DNA of 64,000 nucleotides from Actinomycetospora succinea (GCF_004363095.1 NZ_SNYO01000001.1:1-64000), one strand, 5' to 3'; shown: positions 42,890 to 53,107, numbered from the stretch's first letter. Notes: a model not told the origin generated them from the sequence alone. Numbers and translations are program-made.

Positions 42890-45300
42890 CGGTCGGGATC
42901 GTGGTCGTCTCCCACAGCCGGGCCCTCGCCGACGCGGCGGTGGCCCTGGCCGGGGAGATGCTCCACGGCGGGGGCGGGCCGCTCGAGGTCGCCGCCGGAC
43001 TCGACGGCGGCGGCTTCGGCACCGACGCCGTGGCCATCAGCGAGGCCGTGGCCGCCGCCGACGCGGGCGACGGCGTGGTCGTGCTGATGGACCTCGGCAG
43101 CGCCGTCCTCTCGGCCGAGCTCGCGCTCGAGATGGTCGACGACGACGTCCGCGGGCGCGTCGTGCTCTGCCCCGCGCCGCTGGTCGAGGGCCTGATCGTC
43201 GCCGTCGTCAGCGCGGCGGGCGGCGCCCCGGCCACCGAGGTGGCCCAGGAGGCGTCGGACGCACTGCTGGCGAAGTCGGGGCACCTCGGTGCAGCTCCCG
43301 ACGAGGCGGCGCCCGAGCAGGTCGTCACGGACACCGAGGAGACCGGCACCTTCACCGTCGGGATGCCGCACGGGCTGCACGCGCGCCCGGCTGCGCAGCT
43401 CGTGGGCGCGCTGCGCGGCCTCGACGCCGACGTGCGGCTGCGCAACGTCTCGCTCGACGGGCCCGAGGTGTCGGGCGCGAGCCTGTCGCGGGTCGCGACG
43501 CTCGGCGCGCTCCAGGGCCACGAGATCGCCGTCCGGGCCGCCGGCACCGACGCCGCCGAGGCCGTGCGCCGCCTGCTCGCGCTCGCGGCGGACGACTTCG
43601 GGGAGTCCGCTCTTCCCGTGGCCGTCCCCTCGCCCGTACCGGTGGGCCACCCGATCCCGGCGTCGCCCGGGATCGGGATCGGCCCGGTGCGGGCGACGGG
43701 CACGGTGTCCGTGACCGTGCCGGAGCCCGTGCCGGGGGACCAGCACGGTCGCCTCGACGACGCGCGGTCGAGCGTCCGCGATCACCTGCGGGCCGTGCGC
43801 GACCGGGCGGCCCGCGAGATCGGCGCGGCGGAGGCGGCGATCTTCGACGCGCAGGTGCTGCTGCTCGACGACCCCGAGGTGCTCGCGGACGTCGGCACCC
43901 GCCTCGACGCGGGCACCGACGCCGCGCGGGCCTGGGCGGATGCGCTCGACGACGTCGCGGGCGGGCTGGCGGGTGCCGCCGACGAGTACCTGCGCGCCCG
44001 CGCGGCGGACGTGCGCGACGTGCGCGACCAGGTGCTGCGGGCGCTGGGCGGGGTGGCCGCTGCTCAGGGAGCCGGCGAGGGGATCCTCGTCGCCGACGAG
44101 CTCACGCCCGCCGAGGCGGCGGTGCTCGACCCCGCGAGCACGCCGGCCGTCGTCCTCGCCGGCAGCAGCCCCACCGCGCACGCGGCGATCCTGCTGCGGG
44201 CGCGGGGCGTGCCGGCGGTGGTGGGGGTCGGCGCGGCGCTGGCGGGGCGGGCCCGCGAGGCCGCCGTCCTCGCCGTCGACGGGAGCGCCGGTGAAGTCGT
44301 CGTGGACCCCGACCCGGCGACGCTCGCTGACTTCCGGGCTCGTGCCGAGGCGCTGGGCCGCCACCGCGAGGAGGCGTCGCGTCTCGTCCACGAGCCGGCG
44401 GTCACCCGGGACGGGACCACGGTGCTCGTCGGCGTCAACGTCGGCTCGCCCGCCGACGCGACGGCCGGTGTCGGGGCCGACCTCGCCGGGCTGGTGCGCA
44501 CCGAGTTCGGCTTCCTCGACCGCCGCGAGGCGCCCTCCGTCGACGAGCAGGAGGCTGCTTACCGGGCGATCGGTAAGGCGATGGACGGGCGGCGCATCAC
44601 CCTGCGCACCCTCGACGTCGGCGGCGACAAGCCCCTCGACTACCTGCCGATGCCCGTCGAGGCGAACCCGTTCCTCGGGGTCCGCGGCATCCGCCTCGCG
44701 CTCGCCCGCCCGCAGCTGCTCGCCGACCAGCTCCAGGCGATCGTGCGCGTCGCCCACGACCACCCGGTCGACGTCATGTTCCCGATGGTCGCCGGCGTCG
44801 ACGAGCTCGCCGCCGCCCGTCGCGCCCTCGACGAGGCGGTGGAGACCGTGGGCCGGGGCCGCCCCGCCGACCTCCGGGTCGGGATCATGGTCGAGGTCCC
44901 GGCGGCCGCGCTCAAAGCCGCCGCGTTCGCCCCGGACGTCGACTTCTTCTCGATCGGCACCAACGACCTCACCCAGTACACGCTGGCCGCCGAGCGCGGC
45001 AACGACGCCGTCGCCGCGCTCGCCGACGCCCTCGATCCCGGTGTGCTCGCGCTGATCAAGGCCACCGCCGACGGCGCCGGCGACCACGTGCTCGTCGCGG
45101 TTTGCGGCGAGCTCGCCGGCGACGAGCAGGCCGCGGCGCTGCTGGTCGGGCTCGGCGTGCGCGAGCTCAGCGTCGCGCCGGGGTCGGTGGCGACGGTGAA
45201 GCAGGCGGTGCGCGACGTGGACCTGGCGAAGGCCCGCGAGCTCGCCGCCGCTGCGCTGGCGTGCCCCGACGCCGCGGCGGTGCGGGCGCTGCTGCGCTGA
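42886..45300 (+). CDS. dhaM: DhaM-HPr-Enzyme I fusion with complete Enzyme I
   Basis: 804 residues from GTG. Three phosphoryl-transfer modules are present in order: EIIA-type DhaM (1-130, His10 in VVSHSR), HPr (about 155-235, His165 in GLHARPAAQ), and Enzyme I (about 255-804). Escherichia coli DhaM ends in a truncated Enzyme I. Here the Enzyme I part is complete: active His432 in SPTAHAAIL, RTEFGFLDR, LRTLDVGGDKP, MVEVP, SIGTNDLTQYTLAAERGN, and Cys740 in VCGELAGD. The single chain could therefore take phosphate from PEP and deliver it to DhaL without other PTS proteins. Ends before a long dyad at 45320-45380. Confidence 0.93.
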   Translation: MTVGIVVVSHSRALADAAVALAGEMLHGGGGPLEVAAGLDGGGFGTDAVAISEAVAAADAGDGVVVLMDLGSAVLSAELALEMVDDDVRGRVVLCPAPLVEGLIVAVVSAAGGAPATEVAQEASDALLAKSGHLGAAPDEAAPEQVVTDTEETGTFTVGMPHGLHARPAAQLVGALRGLDADVRLRNVSLDGPEVSGASLSRVATLGALQGHEIAVRAAGTDAAEAVRRLLALAADDFGESALPVAVPSPVPVGHPIPASPGIGIGPVRATGTVSVTVPEPVPGDQHGRLDDARSSVRDHLRAVRDRAAREIGAAEAAIFDAQVLLLDDPEVLADVGTRLDAGTDAARAWADALDDVAGGLAGAADEYLRARAADVRDVRDQVLRALGGVAAAQGAGEGILVADELTPAEAAVLDPASTPAVVLAGSSPTAHAAILLRARGVPAVVGVGAALAGRAREAAVLAVDGSAGEVVVDPDPATLADFRARAEALGRHREEASRLVHEPAVTRDGTTVLVGVNVGSPADATAGVGADLAGLVRTEFGFLDRREAPSVDEQEAAYRAIGKAMDGRRITLRTLDVGGDKPLDYLPMPVEANPFLGVRGIRLALARPQLLADQLQAIVRVAHDHPVDVMFPMVAGVDELAAARRALDEAVETVGRGRPADLRVGIMVEVPAAALKAAAFAPDVDFFSIGTNDLTQYTLAAERGNDAVAALADALDPGVLALIKATADGAGDHVLVAVCGELAGDEQAAALLVGLGVRELSVAPGSVATVKQAVRDVDLAKARELAAAALACPDAAAVRALLR

Positions 45301-45319
45301 ACGTGGCCCGATCTGTGGA

Positions 45320-45380
45320 GATCACGGGCGACGTCAGGCACCGCATCGGCATCGACTGGTGCACCACGTCGCCCGTGATC
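45320..45380. terminator. Bidirectional terminator-like dyad with nested stem
   Basis: GATCACGGGCGACGT (45320-45334) pairs perfectly with ACGTCGCCCGTGATC (45366-45380). Inside the loop, GCACC (45338-45342) pairs with GGTGC (45358-45362). It lies between the convergent dha operon and the FAH gene. As in the hairpin at 37484-37531, the right arm runs into the stop codon of the minus-strand gene. Confidence 0.55.
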
Positions 45381-46352
45381 ACCGGGGAACGGCGCCCGCC
45401 GCCGTCCACGGCCGTGGCCGCCGCGCCGTCCCCACGCGCGCCGTCGGCAGGTCCACCGGCTCCACGCCGGCGACGACGCGGTTCGACACCGACCCGATGC
45501 CCTCGACCACCAGCGTCACGACGTCGCCCGGCACCAGCGGCGGGGGAGCGTCGTCGCCCAGGTGCGCCCAGTACTCGAGCAGGCACCCCGCGCCGCAGGT
45601 CCCGGAGGCGAGGACGTCGCCGGTGCGCAGCTCCGCGCCGCGCGAGGCGTAGGCGACGATCTCCTCGAACGACCACGACATGCTCGCCGAGGTGTCGCCG
45701 CCGCCCGGCAGCGGGACGCCGTTGACCTCCGCGTGCATCTCCAGCGCCAGGCGGCCGTCGCGGCGGTGGGCCGCCAGCTCGTCGGCGGTGACGATCCACG
45801 GGCCGAGGGTGTTGGCGAAGTCCTTGCCCTTCACCGGGCCCAGGCCGACCGGGATCACCGGCGGCATGAGGTCCCGGGCCGACCAGTCGTTGAACAGCGT
45901 GTACCCGGCGATGTGGTCGGCGGCCTGCTCCGGGGTCAGGTCGCGACCAGGCTTGCCGATCACAGCCGCGAGCTCGAGCTCGAAGTCGAGCCGCCGGCAC
46001 CCGGGCGGCACCGCCACCGGCTCGTCCGGCCCGATCACCGCGTTCGTGTTGGAGAAGTAGAAGACGGGCTGCTCGTACCACTCCGGCGGAGGCGCCGTGC
46101 GGCCGAGCAGCTTGAGGCTGCCCTCGAGGTGCTCCTCGAAGGTGATGTAGTCGCGCAGCGTGCCCGGCTGCACCGGCGCGAGCAGGTGCACCGCCGACAG
46201 CGGGCGCGGGTCGCCGTCGGCGGTCCGGGCGACGAGCGCCGGGCGGTCGTCCGCGGCGAGCACCTCGTCGACCCCGACCGAGAGCGGCTGGACCTGGTCA
46301 CCGTCGACGATCCCCACCCGGGTCTCGCCGTCGACCTCGATGCGGGCGATCT

Positions 46353-46356
<4 letters not shown>
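45379..46356 (-). CDS. Fumarylacetoacetate hydrolase (FAH)-family protein, P450-operon copy
   Basis: 325 residues from GTG. The metal-site order is conserved: LDFELELAAVIGKPG, FNDWSARDL, GKDFANTLGPWIV, then SGTCGAGCLLEY. It aligns by eye with the island FAH protein through most of its length but carries an extra C-terminal tail rich in Arg, Pro and Ala (last 25 residues). It hydrolyses C-C bonds of acylpyruvate-like compounds or acts as a decarboxylase/isomerase. The start overlaps the stop of the MBL-fold gene (GTGA), placing it last in a P450-MBL-FAH operon. Confidence 0.9.
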
Positions 46357-47296
<940 letters not shown>

Positions 47297-47297
<1 letters not shown>

Positions 47298-48490
47298 CAC
47301 GCGCCCACCAGTCGCACGGGCAGGGCGTCGAACTTGCGCATGGTCCCGCTGGGGCTGCGGACGGGGTCGCCGGTGCGCTCGAAGCGCGCCACGCGGCGGG
47401 TGAGCTCGGTGAGCATCGACGTGGCCTCCATCCGCGCCAGCGGGGCGCCGAGGCAGAGGTGGATCGAGGTGCCGAGCGCCAGGTGCGTCCGGGCGTTCTC
47501 GCGGGTCACGTCGAGGCGGTCCGGGTCGGGGAACTGACGGGGATCGCGGCCCGTCGACCCGAGCACCGCGCACACGGTGGCGCCGGCCGGGATCGTCACG
47601 CCGCCGATCTCGGCCTCGGCCCGCGTGCGGCGGTAGAAGACGCGGAACGGCGCCTCGAAGCGCAGCAGCTCCTCGACCGCGTTCGGGACGAGGTCCGGGC
47701 GGGCGCGCAGGAGCTCCCACTGCTCGGGCTGCTCGATCAACGCGTCGATCGCGTTGCCCAGCAGGGCGCCGGTGGAGTCGACGCCGGCCAGCCAGATGGA
47801 CGCGAGCGTCATCAGCCGCTCCGGGCCGTCGGCCGCGAGCCCGCCCGTCGTGCCGCCCGACTCCATGATCAGGCGGCCGAGGCAGTGGGCGGGCAGGCCG
47901 GGGATGCCGTCCTGGCCGAGCCAGGTCAGCGCCTCGAGGAGCAGCTCGGTGTGGAGGGGGTCCGCGGCGGGCTCCTGGGCGCGCACGACGGCGTCGCTCC
48001 AGTCGACGAGCTTCGCGCAGCTCGGCGGGACGAGACCCGTCAGCAGCGCCATGGCCCGGTCCGGCATCGGCTGGGCGAGGCTCGGGACGGCGTCGACCTC
48101 GCCGAGCGCGAGCGCCTGCTCGACGATCGCCGTGGCCGCGGACTCGATCCCCGGGCGCAGCTGTTCGATCTCGGCGCGGGCGAACGGCGGCTGGACGGCA
48201 CGGCGGATGCGGGTGTGCTCCGGGGGATCGGTCTCGATCAGCGGGTAGCGCTCGGCCCGGCCGAGGGCGCTCTCGTACGTCGCGCCGTCGCCGGAGACGA
48301 ACTCGCGGTGGTTGCGCAGGACCGCGGCGGCCTCGGCGTAGCCGGGCACGAGCCAGATGTCGCGCTCCGGTTCGTGGAGCGCGGGCCCGCGGCCGCGCAG
48401 TTCGGCGTAGAGCGGGTAGGGGTCGTGCAGGGCCTCGGGGCGGTACAGGTCGAGATCGCCGGGCCGCAGCGACGCAGCTACGTTGGACAT
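47297..48490 (-). CDS. Cytochrome P450 monooxygenase
   Basis: 397 residues, typical of soluble bacterial class I P450s. The I-helix WLAGVDSTGALLGN holds the acid-alcohol pair region. ExxR is in EELLRFEAPFR. The heme loop is LGTSIHLCLGAPLARME with proximal Cys346; the usual Phe of FGxGxHxC is Leu. Partner ferredoxin and reductase are not adjacent. First gene of an operon with MBL and FAH genes, suggesting oxidation, then hydrolysis of a cyclic ester or acid. ATG follows GGGAGAAGT. The promoter region holds two TetR-type boxes. Confidence 0.93.
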
Positions 48491-48511
48491 ACTTCTCCCT
48501 GGTGAGAGGGT

Positions 48512-48525
48512 TGCACTCGGGTGCA
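48512..48525. promoter_or_regulatory. TetR-type box 1 TGCACTCGGGTGCA
   Basis: A near-perfect 14-bp dyad in the P450/TetR divergent region. It is the exact reverse complement of box 2 at 48546-48559. Box centres are 34 bp apart, about three helical turns. Confidence 0.7.
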
Positions 48526-48545
48526 GGTGGCGGTGTCGAAACAGT

Positions 48546-48559
48546 TGCACCCGAGTGCA
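48546..48559. promoter_or_regulatory. TetR-type box 2 TGCACCCGAGTGCA
   Basis: Reverse complement of box 1. It ends 33 bp before the TetR start codon. The pair could repress both divergent promoters. Confidence 0.7.
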
Positions 48560-48592
48560 GTGGGTGTCAAGCGTCACGCAGGAGGAGCGGTG

Positions 48593-49171
48593 GTGAGCGG
48601 CGTCGGGACCGGTCGCGGGTCGTCGACACGGGACGTCCTCTACGGGGCGGCGGCGGCGCTGTTCGTCGAGCGCGGCTACGAGGACACGACGATGGCCGAC
48701 ATCGCGGCGCGGGCCGGTACGTCGCGGCGCACGGCGTTCAACCACTTCCCCAGCAAGGGCGACATCCCGATGCTGTGGACGCGGCGGATGGCCGACGTCG
48801 CCGTCGAGGTGATCACTCGGTCCGCCGGCGACCCGGCCCCGGAACGCATCCGCGCCTACTTCCGGTTGATCAGCGGCCTGGTCGAGGCGGAACCCGAGCT
48901 GACCCGACAGATGATGCTGGGCTGGACCGCGGCCACCGGCCCGATCCGCTACGAGTCCCAGCTGCTGGCCGACCTGCGGCCGCTGCTGCGCGAGGGGCAG
49001 GAGCGCGGGGAGGTCGCGGCGACGGTCGACGTCGCCGAGGCCGCGCGGACCCTGTCCGACGTGTACATGGGCGTGGTCTTCCGCTGGGTCCGCGACCCGG
49101 ACGCGCTGGGGTCGTTCCAGGAGGTGGCGGGCGGCGGGATCGATCTCGTCCTGTCGGCCGTCCGGGCCTAG
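48593..49171 (+). CDS. TetR-family regulator of the P450 operon
   Basis: 192 residues from the GTG 5 bp after GGAGGAG. Helix-turn-helix: ALFVERGYEDTTMADIAARA, then TSRRTAFNHFPSKGDI. The C-terminal domain is an ordinary TetR ligand domain without a named family. Divergent from the P450 operon with twin operators in between, so it most likely represses both. Its stop codon overlaps the convergent downstream gene (shared CTAG). Confidence 0.88.
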   Translation: MSGVGTGRGSSTRDVLYGAAAALFVERGYEDTTMADIAARAGTSRRTAFNHFPSKGDIPMLWTRRMADVAVEVITRSAGDPAPERIRAYFRLISGLVEAEPELTRQMMLGWTAATGPIRYESQLLADLRPLLREGQERGEVAATVDVAEAARTLSDVYMGVVFRWVRDPDALGSFQEVAGGGIDLVLSAVRA

Positions 49172-49806
49172 TTCCCGAGGGCGTCGAGCAGCCAGTGGTA
49201 GCGCATCCGGAGAGCCCGTTCCATGCTGCCCAGCGCGGCCCCGACACCGAGCGCGACGTTGAGCCACAGCGGGAGGTCGACCGGCGAGTGGAAGATCCCC
49301 AGGTTCATCGCGATCGGGGGGATCCGTGAGATCGGCTCGGCGACCTGCAGGAGCATCAGCCCCACGCCGACGACGAGCAGGAGCACCGACAGCACGCCGA
49401 TGCCCCTGCTCAGGGCCGGGTGCCGGCGGTCGAGCCGGGCGCGGCGGGCCTCGGCCGACCGCGCGTCCGGCGTGAGCACGTGCTCCGCGCCGTCCGGGGT
49501 CACGAAGTGGGCGCGCTGGATCCCGAAGGTGCTCACCGCGACCTCGATGGTGCCGCCCGGCACCGGGAACGCCGCCGGGAGCTTCGACTCGACCTGCTGG
49601 CGCCCGTCGACGTAGAACTGCGCCTTGTTCACGCCGGCGTTCTGGTTCTTCCAGTGCCGGACGTCGACGGCGTACTCGGCGTCGGGCGCACGGAGGTAGA
49701 AGAGCGACCGGCCGCCCGTCTGCCACCAGCGGAAACGCTCGAGTGCGCTCCCGTCGCCCGGCTGCAGACGCTTCTCGGCCCACCGTCTCCGCTGCTCCTG
49801 GAACAT
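49168..49806 (-). CDS. Hypothetical protein with C-terminal two-helix membrane region
   Basis: 212 residues from ATG after GGGGAGTGGGCGGGG; a GTG 54 bp upstream would lie inside the operator array and is unlikely. The first 135 residues are soluble, with beta-rich stretches (FYLRAPDAEYAVDVRHWKNQN, then TIEVAVSTFGIQRAHFVT). Two membrane helices follow near 145-165 (GVLSVLLLVVGVGLMLL) and 185-200. No recognised family. It diverges from a TetR gene with tandem operators in between, which makes it a likely target. Confidence 0.6.
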   Translation of the reverse strand: MFQEQRRRWAEKRLQPGDGSALERFRWWQTGGRSLFYLRAPDAEYAVDVRHWKNQNAGVNKAQFYVDGRQQVESKLPAAFPVPGGTIEVAVSTFGIQRAHFVTPDGAEHVLTPDARSAEARRARLDRRHPALSRGIGVLSVLLLVVGVGLMLLQVAEPISRIPPIAMNLGIFHSPVDLPLWLNVALGVGAALGSMERALRMRYHWLLDALGN

Positions 49807-49831
49807 CCCCGCCCACTCCCCGACGTCGTCA

Positions 49832-49883
49832 CCAACACGCTGTACCAGTGAAGCTAGCACGGCGTACTAGCACAGCGTGCTAG
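49832..49883. promoter_or_regulatory. Tandem TetR-type operator array
   Basis: 49867-49883 is a perfect dyad CTAGCAC-AGC-GTGCTAG. 49854-49870 is a second copy (CTAGCAC-GGC-GTACTAG) sharing its last four bases with the first. 49832-49848 (CCAACAC-GCT-GTACCAG) is a weaker third copy. The array lies between the membrane protein gene and the TetR start codon. Confidence 0.7.
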
Positions 49884-49887
49884 TACG

Positions 49888-50508
49888 ATGACGGGTGTGA
49901 CGCAGCAGGCGAAGAGCTCGAAGGACCGCATCCTCGAGGCGGCCGTGGCGATGACGGGCGAGAACCTGGGCGCCGGGCTCAGCGTGCGGGCGGTGGCGGC
50001 GCGGGCCGGCGTGAGCACGGGCTCGCTGCGACACCACTTCCCGACGCAGCGCGCGCTCCAGGAGGCCGTGCTCACCGCGATCTACGACCTCGTGATCCCG
50101 GACGACCACGTCATCCACGACACGTCGCTCCCGGCGCGCGACCGCCTGATCGCCTGCCTGCGCCTCGTGCTGGCGCCCGCGGCCCCCGGGAAGCCCTCCC
50201 GCGAGGCGTGGAGCACCGTATACGAGCGGTTCATCGCCCCGGAGCCCACCGAGGAGCTGCGCGCGACCTACCTCGCCACCGCGCGCGAGGGCCTGCGCCG
50301 CGTCGAGTACTGGCTGTCCGTCCTCGTCGAGGAGGGTGCGCTGGCCGCGGGGGACAACACCCGCCGGGCGCGGTTCCTCAACACGGTCGTCGGCGGCCTG
50401 TCGGTCGAGCGGGCGATGCCCGGCGAGGCGTCGGTCCTGGAGGCCGAGACCGAGGTCCTGGGGATGGCGGTCGACGCCGTCCTCGCGAGCAGGGAACCCG
50501 GCGAATGA
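49888..50508 (+). CDS. TetR-family regulator
   Basis: 206 residues. DNA-binding domain: LEAAVAMTGENLGAGLSVRA, then VAARAGVSTGSLRHHFPTQRAL. The C-terminal half matches general TetR ligand domains. No Shine-Dalgarno is visible before the ATG, which starts 4 bp after the operator array, so the message may be leaderless (a GTG at 49897 is an alternative). Strong autoregulation is expected, plus control of the divergent membrane protein. Confidence 0.87.
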   Translation: MTGVTQQAKSSKDRILEAAVAMTGENLGAGLSVRAVAARAGVSTGSLRHHFPTQRALQEAVLTAIYDLVIPDDHVIHDTSLPARDRLIACLRLVLAPAAPGKPSREAWSTVYERFIAPEPTEELRATYLATAREGLRRVEYWLSVLVEEGALAAGDNTRRARFLNTVVGGLSVERAMPGEASVLEAETEVLGMAVDAVLASREPGE

Positions 50509-50547
50509 CACGAGTGTGATGACCGGGACGGACCGGCTGATAGCGTC

Positions 50548-51123
50548 GTGGCAGTGATCGGAGCCGTGCGGTACCCGCTGCGTGCGGGCCTCCGGCCGTC
50601 CTCCTCACGGGTCGTCTCGGTGCTCGCGGTCGTGCTCACCGCCGGTGGTTTCGACCTCCTCGCCGACGAGACGCTCCTGCACGTCCTCGGGGTCGCGCTG
50701 GTCGCCGCGGCCGTCGGCGCCGTCCGCCTCGCGCTGCGCGGTCGTCTCCAGAGCCTCTTCGTCGTGATCAACCTGGCGGTGCTCGTGCAGCCCGCCGCGC
50801 ACGCGCTGACGACGGTGACCCAGGCGGGTGCCGCGCGCCTGCAGCACGACCACGTCGTCCCCGAGGAGCTGACCGCGCTGGCCCTCCAGCTCGCGATCAC
50901 GCTGCTCGTCGTCGTGGTCGCGAGCAGCGAGCCGCTCCTCGTCGCGGGCGGGCACGCCCACCTGCAGCTGCTGCGCGTGGTGCTCGGGCTCCCGCCGGTC
51001 CCCTCCTCGAGCGGGCCCGACCGGCGTGCGCCGGCGCCCGCGGACGCGGTGGTGCACCGGGTCGATCTCGTGCGGTGCCGTCCCCACCGGGGTCCGCCGC
51101 CGGCCGCCGTGCCCGTCGTCTGA
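50548..51123 (+). CDS. Hypothetical four-helix membrane protein
   Basis: 191 residues from GTG (a second GTG two codons later is equally possible). Four hydrophobic segments: VVSVLAVVLTAGGF, VLGVALVAAAVGAV, LFVVINLAVLVQPA and LALQLAITLLVVVVA. A Pro/Arg-rich cytoplasmic tail follows. No family recognised. It follows the TetR gene by 39 bp and precedes the zinc-ribbon methyltransferase gene by 85 bp, all on the plus strand. Confidence 0.5.
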   Translation: MAVIGAVRYPLRAGLRPSSSRVVSVLAVVLTAGGFDLLADETLLHVLGVALVAAAVGAVRLALRGRLQSLFVVINLAVLVQPAAHALTTVTQAGAARLQHDHVVPEELTALALQLAITLLVVVVASSEPLLVAGGHAHLQLLRVVLGLPPVPSSSGPDRRAPAPADAVVHRVDLVRCRPHRGPPPAAVPVV

Positions 51124-51208
51124 CCCACCCGCCCGCCCGGCGGGGGATCCCGCACCGGCACGGCCCGCAGCGCCCACGACACCGCTCGACCACCCCGAAG
51201 GCTGCCGC

Positions 51209-52660
51209 GTGACCCTGTCCTTCCCTGTCTCCGCTCCCGACCTGCCCCGGCTCGACGGCCCGGTGCCCCTGATCTGCCCCCGCTGCCGCGGCGCGCTCGC
51301 CTACACCCCGACGCCCGTGGAATCCTTCGACGGCGAGTTCGGCGTGCTGTCCTGCGGGTGCGACGAGTACCCGGTGCTCGACGGCATCCCGGTCCTGCGC
51401 CGTGGCCGCGTCGACGTCCAGGAGCACGCGACCGGCCGCACCGAGGTCGACGGGCCCACCGTCGGCCGGCTCGTCGAGTTGCTGCGCGACGGCCGCGGCG
51501 TCGACGCGCTCGTCGCGATGCTCGCGTTCCCGCCCCGGCTCCCGCGCCGGTTCCCGGCCCGCCGGGGTCCTGCGGCGCGCCTCGCGCTCGCGGCCCGCCG
51601 CGCCGAGGTCCGCGCGATGCTCGACGACGTCGACGCGCTGACCGCGCAGGACTGGATGGAGCTCGCCTACCTGCGCTCGTCCGACCGGATCGACCAGGAG
51701 ATGTTCGGCTACTTCTTCGTCCGGTACGGCCAGCCCCGCTACCTGGCGTCGATCTCGCTGCTGCGAGCGCTGCCCGCGTCGGACGCGCCGGTGCTCGACC
51801 TCGCCTGCGGGTTCGGGCACACGATGTACCACCTCGGCGCGCGGAAGCGCCCGCTGCCCACGGTCGGCGTCGACCGCAACTTCTTCCAGCTCTGGGTCGG
51901 TCGCCGCTACATCGCACCCGGGCAGACGTTCGTGTGCGCCGACCGGGTCGACGCGCTCCCGTTCCCCGACGACGTCTTCGCCGCGTCCACCTGCACCGAC
52001 GCGTTCCACTACTTCGACGACCAGCAGGGCGCCATGGACGAGCTGCGCCGCGTGGCCCGCGCGGACACCGTCCTCGTCGACCGCGTCGGCAACCGCGCCG
52101 TGGAGCCCCGCGACGCCGCGGGGGAGCAGGACGCCGCCGGCTACGTCGCGCTCCTCCGGGGCGCGCCGTGGCGTCTGACCAGCGAGGACGAGGTGGTCGG
52201 CGACTACCACGACGGCCACGGGCCCCGCCTCGCCGCGCGCCGCCACCCCGGCGAGCTCCGACGCAGCAAGTGGCTCGCGCTGTTCTCGAGCCGCGACCAG
52301 AGCCTGTTCGTCGACCACGGCACGTTCGCCGCGCCGCCCCACGCCGCCGGCGCCCTGGGGGTGAACCCGGTCTACGCGGTGCGCCGCGACGGCGACGACG
52401 TCGTGCTCGCCTTCTCGTTCCCGTCGACCTGGTACGCGTTCGAGAACGCGGCGATGCTCGGCTACACCTCGCCGGGGGAGCGCCTCGACGGCGAGGACTT
52501 CGAGGCGCTCGTCGCGGGCCGGGGGCATGCGTCGTTCGTCGACCGCTTCGTGCTGCTCGGGCTCCCGCCGCGCTACGCGCGCCGACCCGGATCGGCGCTG
52601 CGCTCCTCGGTGCTCCCGGGGCTGCTCGCGGGCGCGCGGTACGCCCTGCGGCGCCGGTAG
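51209..52660 (+). CDS. SAM-dependent methyltransferase with N-terminal Trm112-like zinc ribbon
   Basis: 483 residues from GTG (GAAGG ribosome site). The N-terminus has a Trm112-type ribbon: PLICPRCRGALAY and LSCGCDEYPVLDGIPVLR. The central class I methyltransferase core has VLDLACGFGHTMYHLG (about 200) and VDALPFPDDVFAASTCTDAF, followed by HYFDD (motifs II-III). A roughly 150-residue C-terminal extension is unassigned. Such ribbon-methyltransferase fusions act on unknown, possibly lipid-linked or glycan substrates. Confidence 0.75.
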   Translation: MTLSFPVSAPDLPRLDGPVPLICPRCRGALAYTPTPVESFDGEFGVLSCGCDEYPVLDGIPVLRRGRVDVQEHATGRTEVDGPTVGRLVELLRDGRGVDALVAMLAFPPRLPRRFPARRGPAARLALAARRAEVRAMLDDVDALTAQDWMELAYLRSSDRIDQEMFGYFFVRYGQPRYLASISLLRALPASDAPVLDLACGFGHTMYHLGARKRPLPTVGVDRNFFQLWVGRRYIAPGQTFVCADRVDALPFPDDVFAASTCTDAFHYFDDQQGAMDELRRVARADTVLVDRVGNRAVEPRDAAGEQDAAGYVALLRGAPWRLTSEDEVVGDYHDGHGPRLAARRHPGELRRSKWLALFSSRDQSLFVDHGTFAAPPHAAGALGVNPVYAVRRDGDDVVLAFSFPSTWYAFENAAMLGYTSPGERLDGEDFEALVAGRGHASFVDRFVLLGLPPRYARRPGSALRSSVLPGLLAGARYALRRR

Positions 52661-52707
52661 GCGGGGGATACTCGGGCTCCCTGTCGTCCCGGCACGAGGA
52701 GTCCCCT

Positions 52708-53103
52708 GTGGCCGCAACGGGTCCCACCGATCCTCCACCCAGCGACCCCGGCGGCTCGGGCTCGGACCGGTGGCGGCTCGGGCTCTACGCCGTGCTCGGC
52801 GGCGCCCTGCTGATCACGTTGATCGCGGTCGTCGCCCTGATCCGCTACCCGGTCGCCGCCGACGCGGCGACGGCGACGGCCCCCTTCGTCGCCGCCATCG
52901 GCACGATCACGGGCGCCTACTTCGGCATCCAGGCGGGCTCGGCGAACCAGGACCAGACCCACCAGGCGATGGTGGACGCGAGCCATCGCGCGGAGAAGTG
53001 GGCGGCGCTGGCGGACCCGACCGTGGCCGCCGCGGTGTACGACGTCCCGGCGCCGTCGCCCGAGCGTCCCGCCCCGCCGGACGGTCCCCGCACGGCGCCC
53101 TGA
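52708..53103 (+). CDS. Hypothetical two-helix membrane protein
   Basis: 131 residues from GTG after GAGGAG. A Pro/Ser/Gly-rich N-terminus is followed by two adjacent membrane helices (about 25-45, LGLYAVLGGALLITLIAVVALI; and 55-75, TAPFVAAIGTITGAYFGIQAG), then a soluble Pro-rich tail. The GTITGAYFGIQAG segment recalls small actinobacterial membrane proteins of unknown function. It lies 47 bp after the methyltransferase gene and 4 bp from the convergent kinase gene. Confidence 0.6.
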   Translation: MAATGPTDPPPSDPGGSGSDRWRLGLYAVLGGALLITLIAVVALIRYPVAADAATATAPFVAAIGTITGAYFGIQAGSANQDQTHQAMVDASHRAEKWAALADPTVAAAVYDVPAPSPERPAPPDGPRTAP

Positions 53104-53107
53104 GCAC

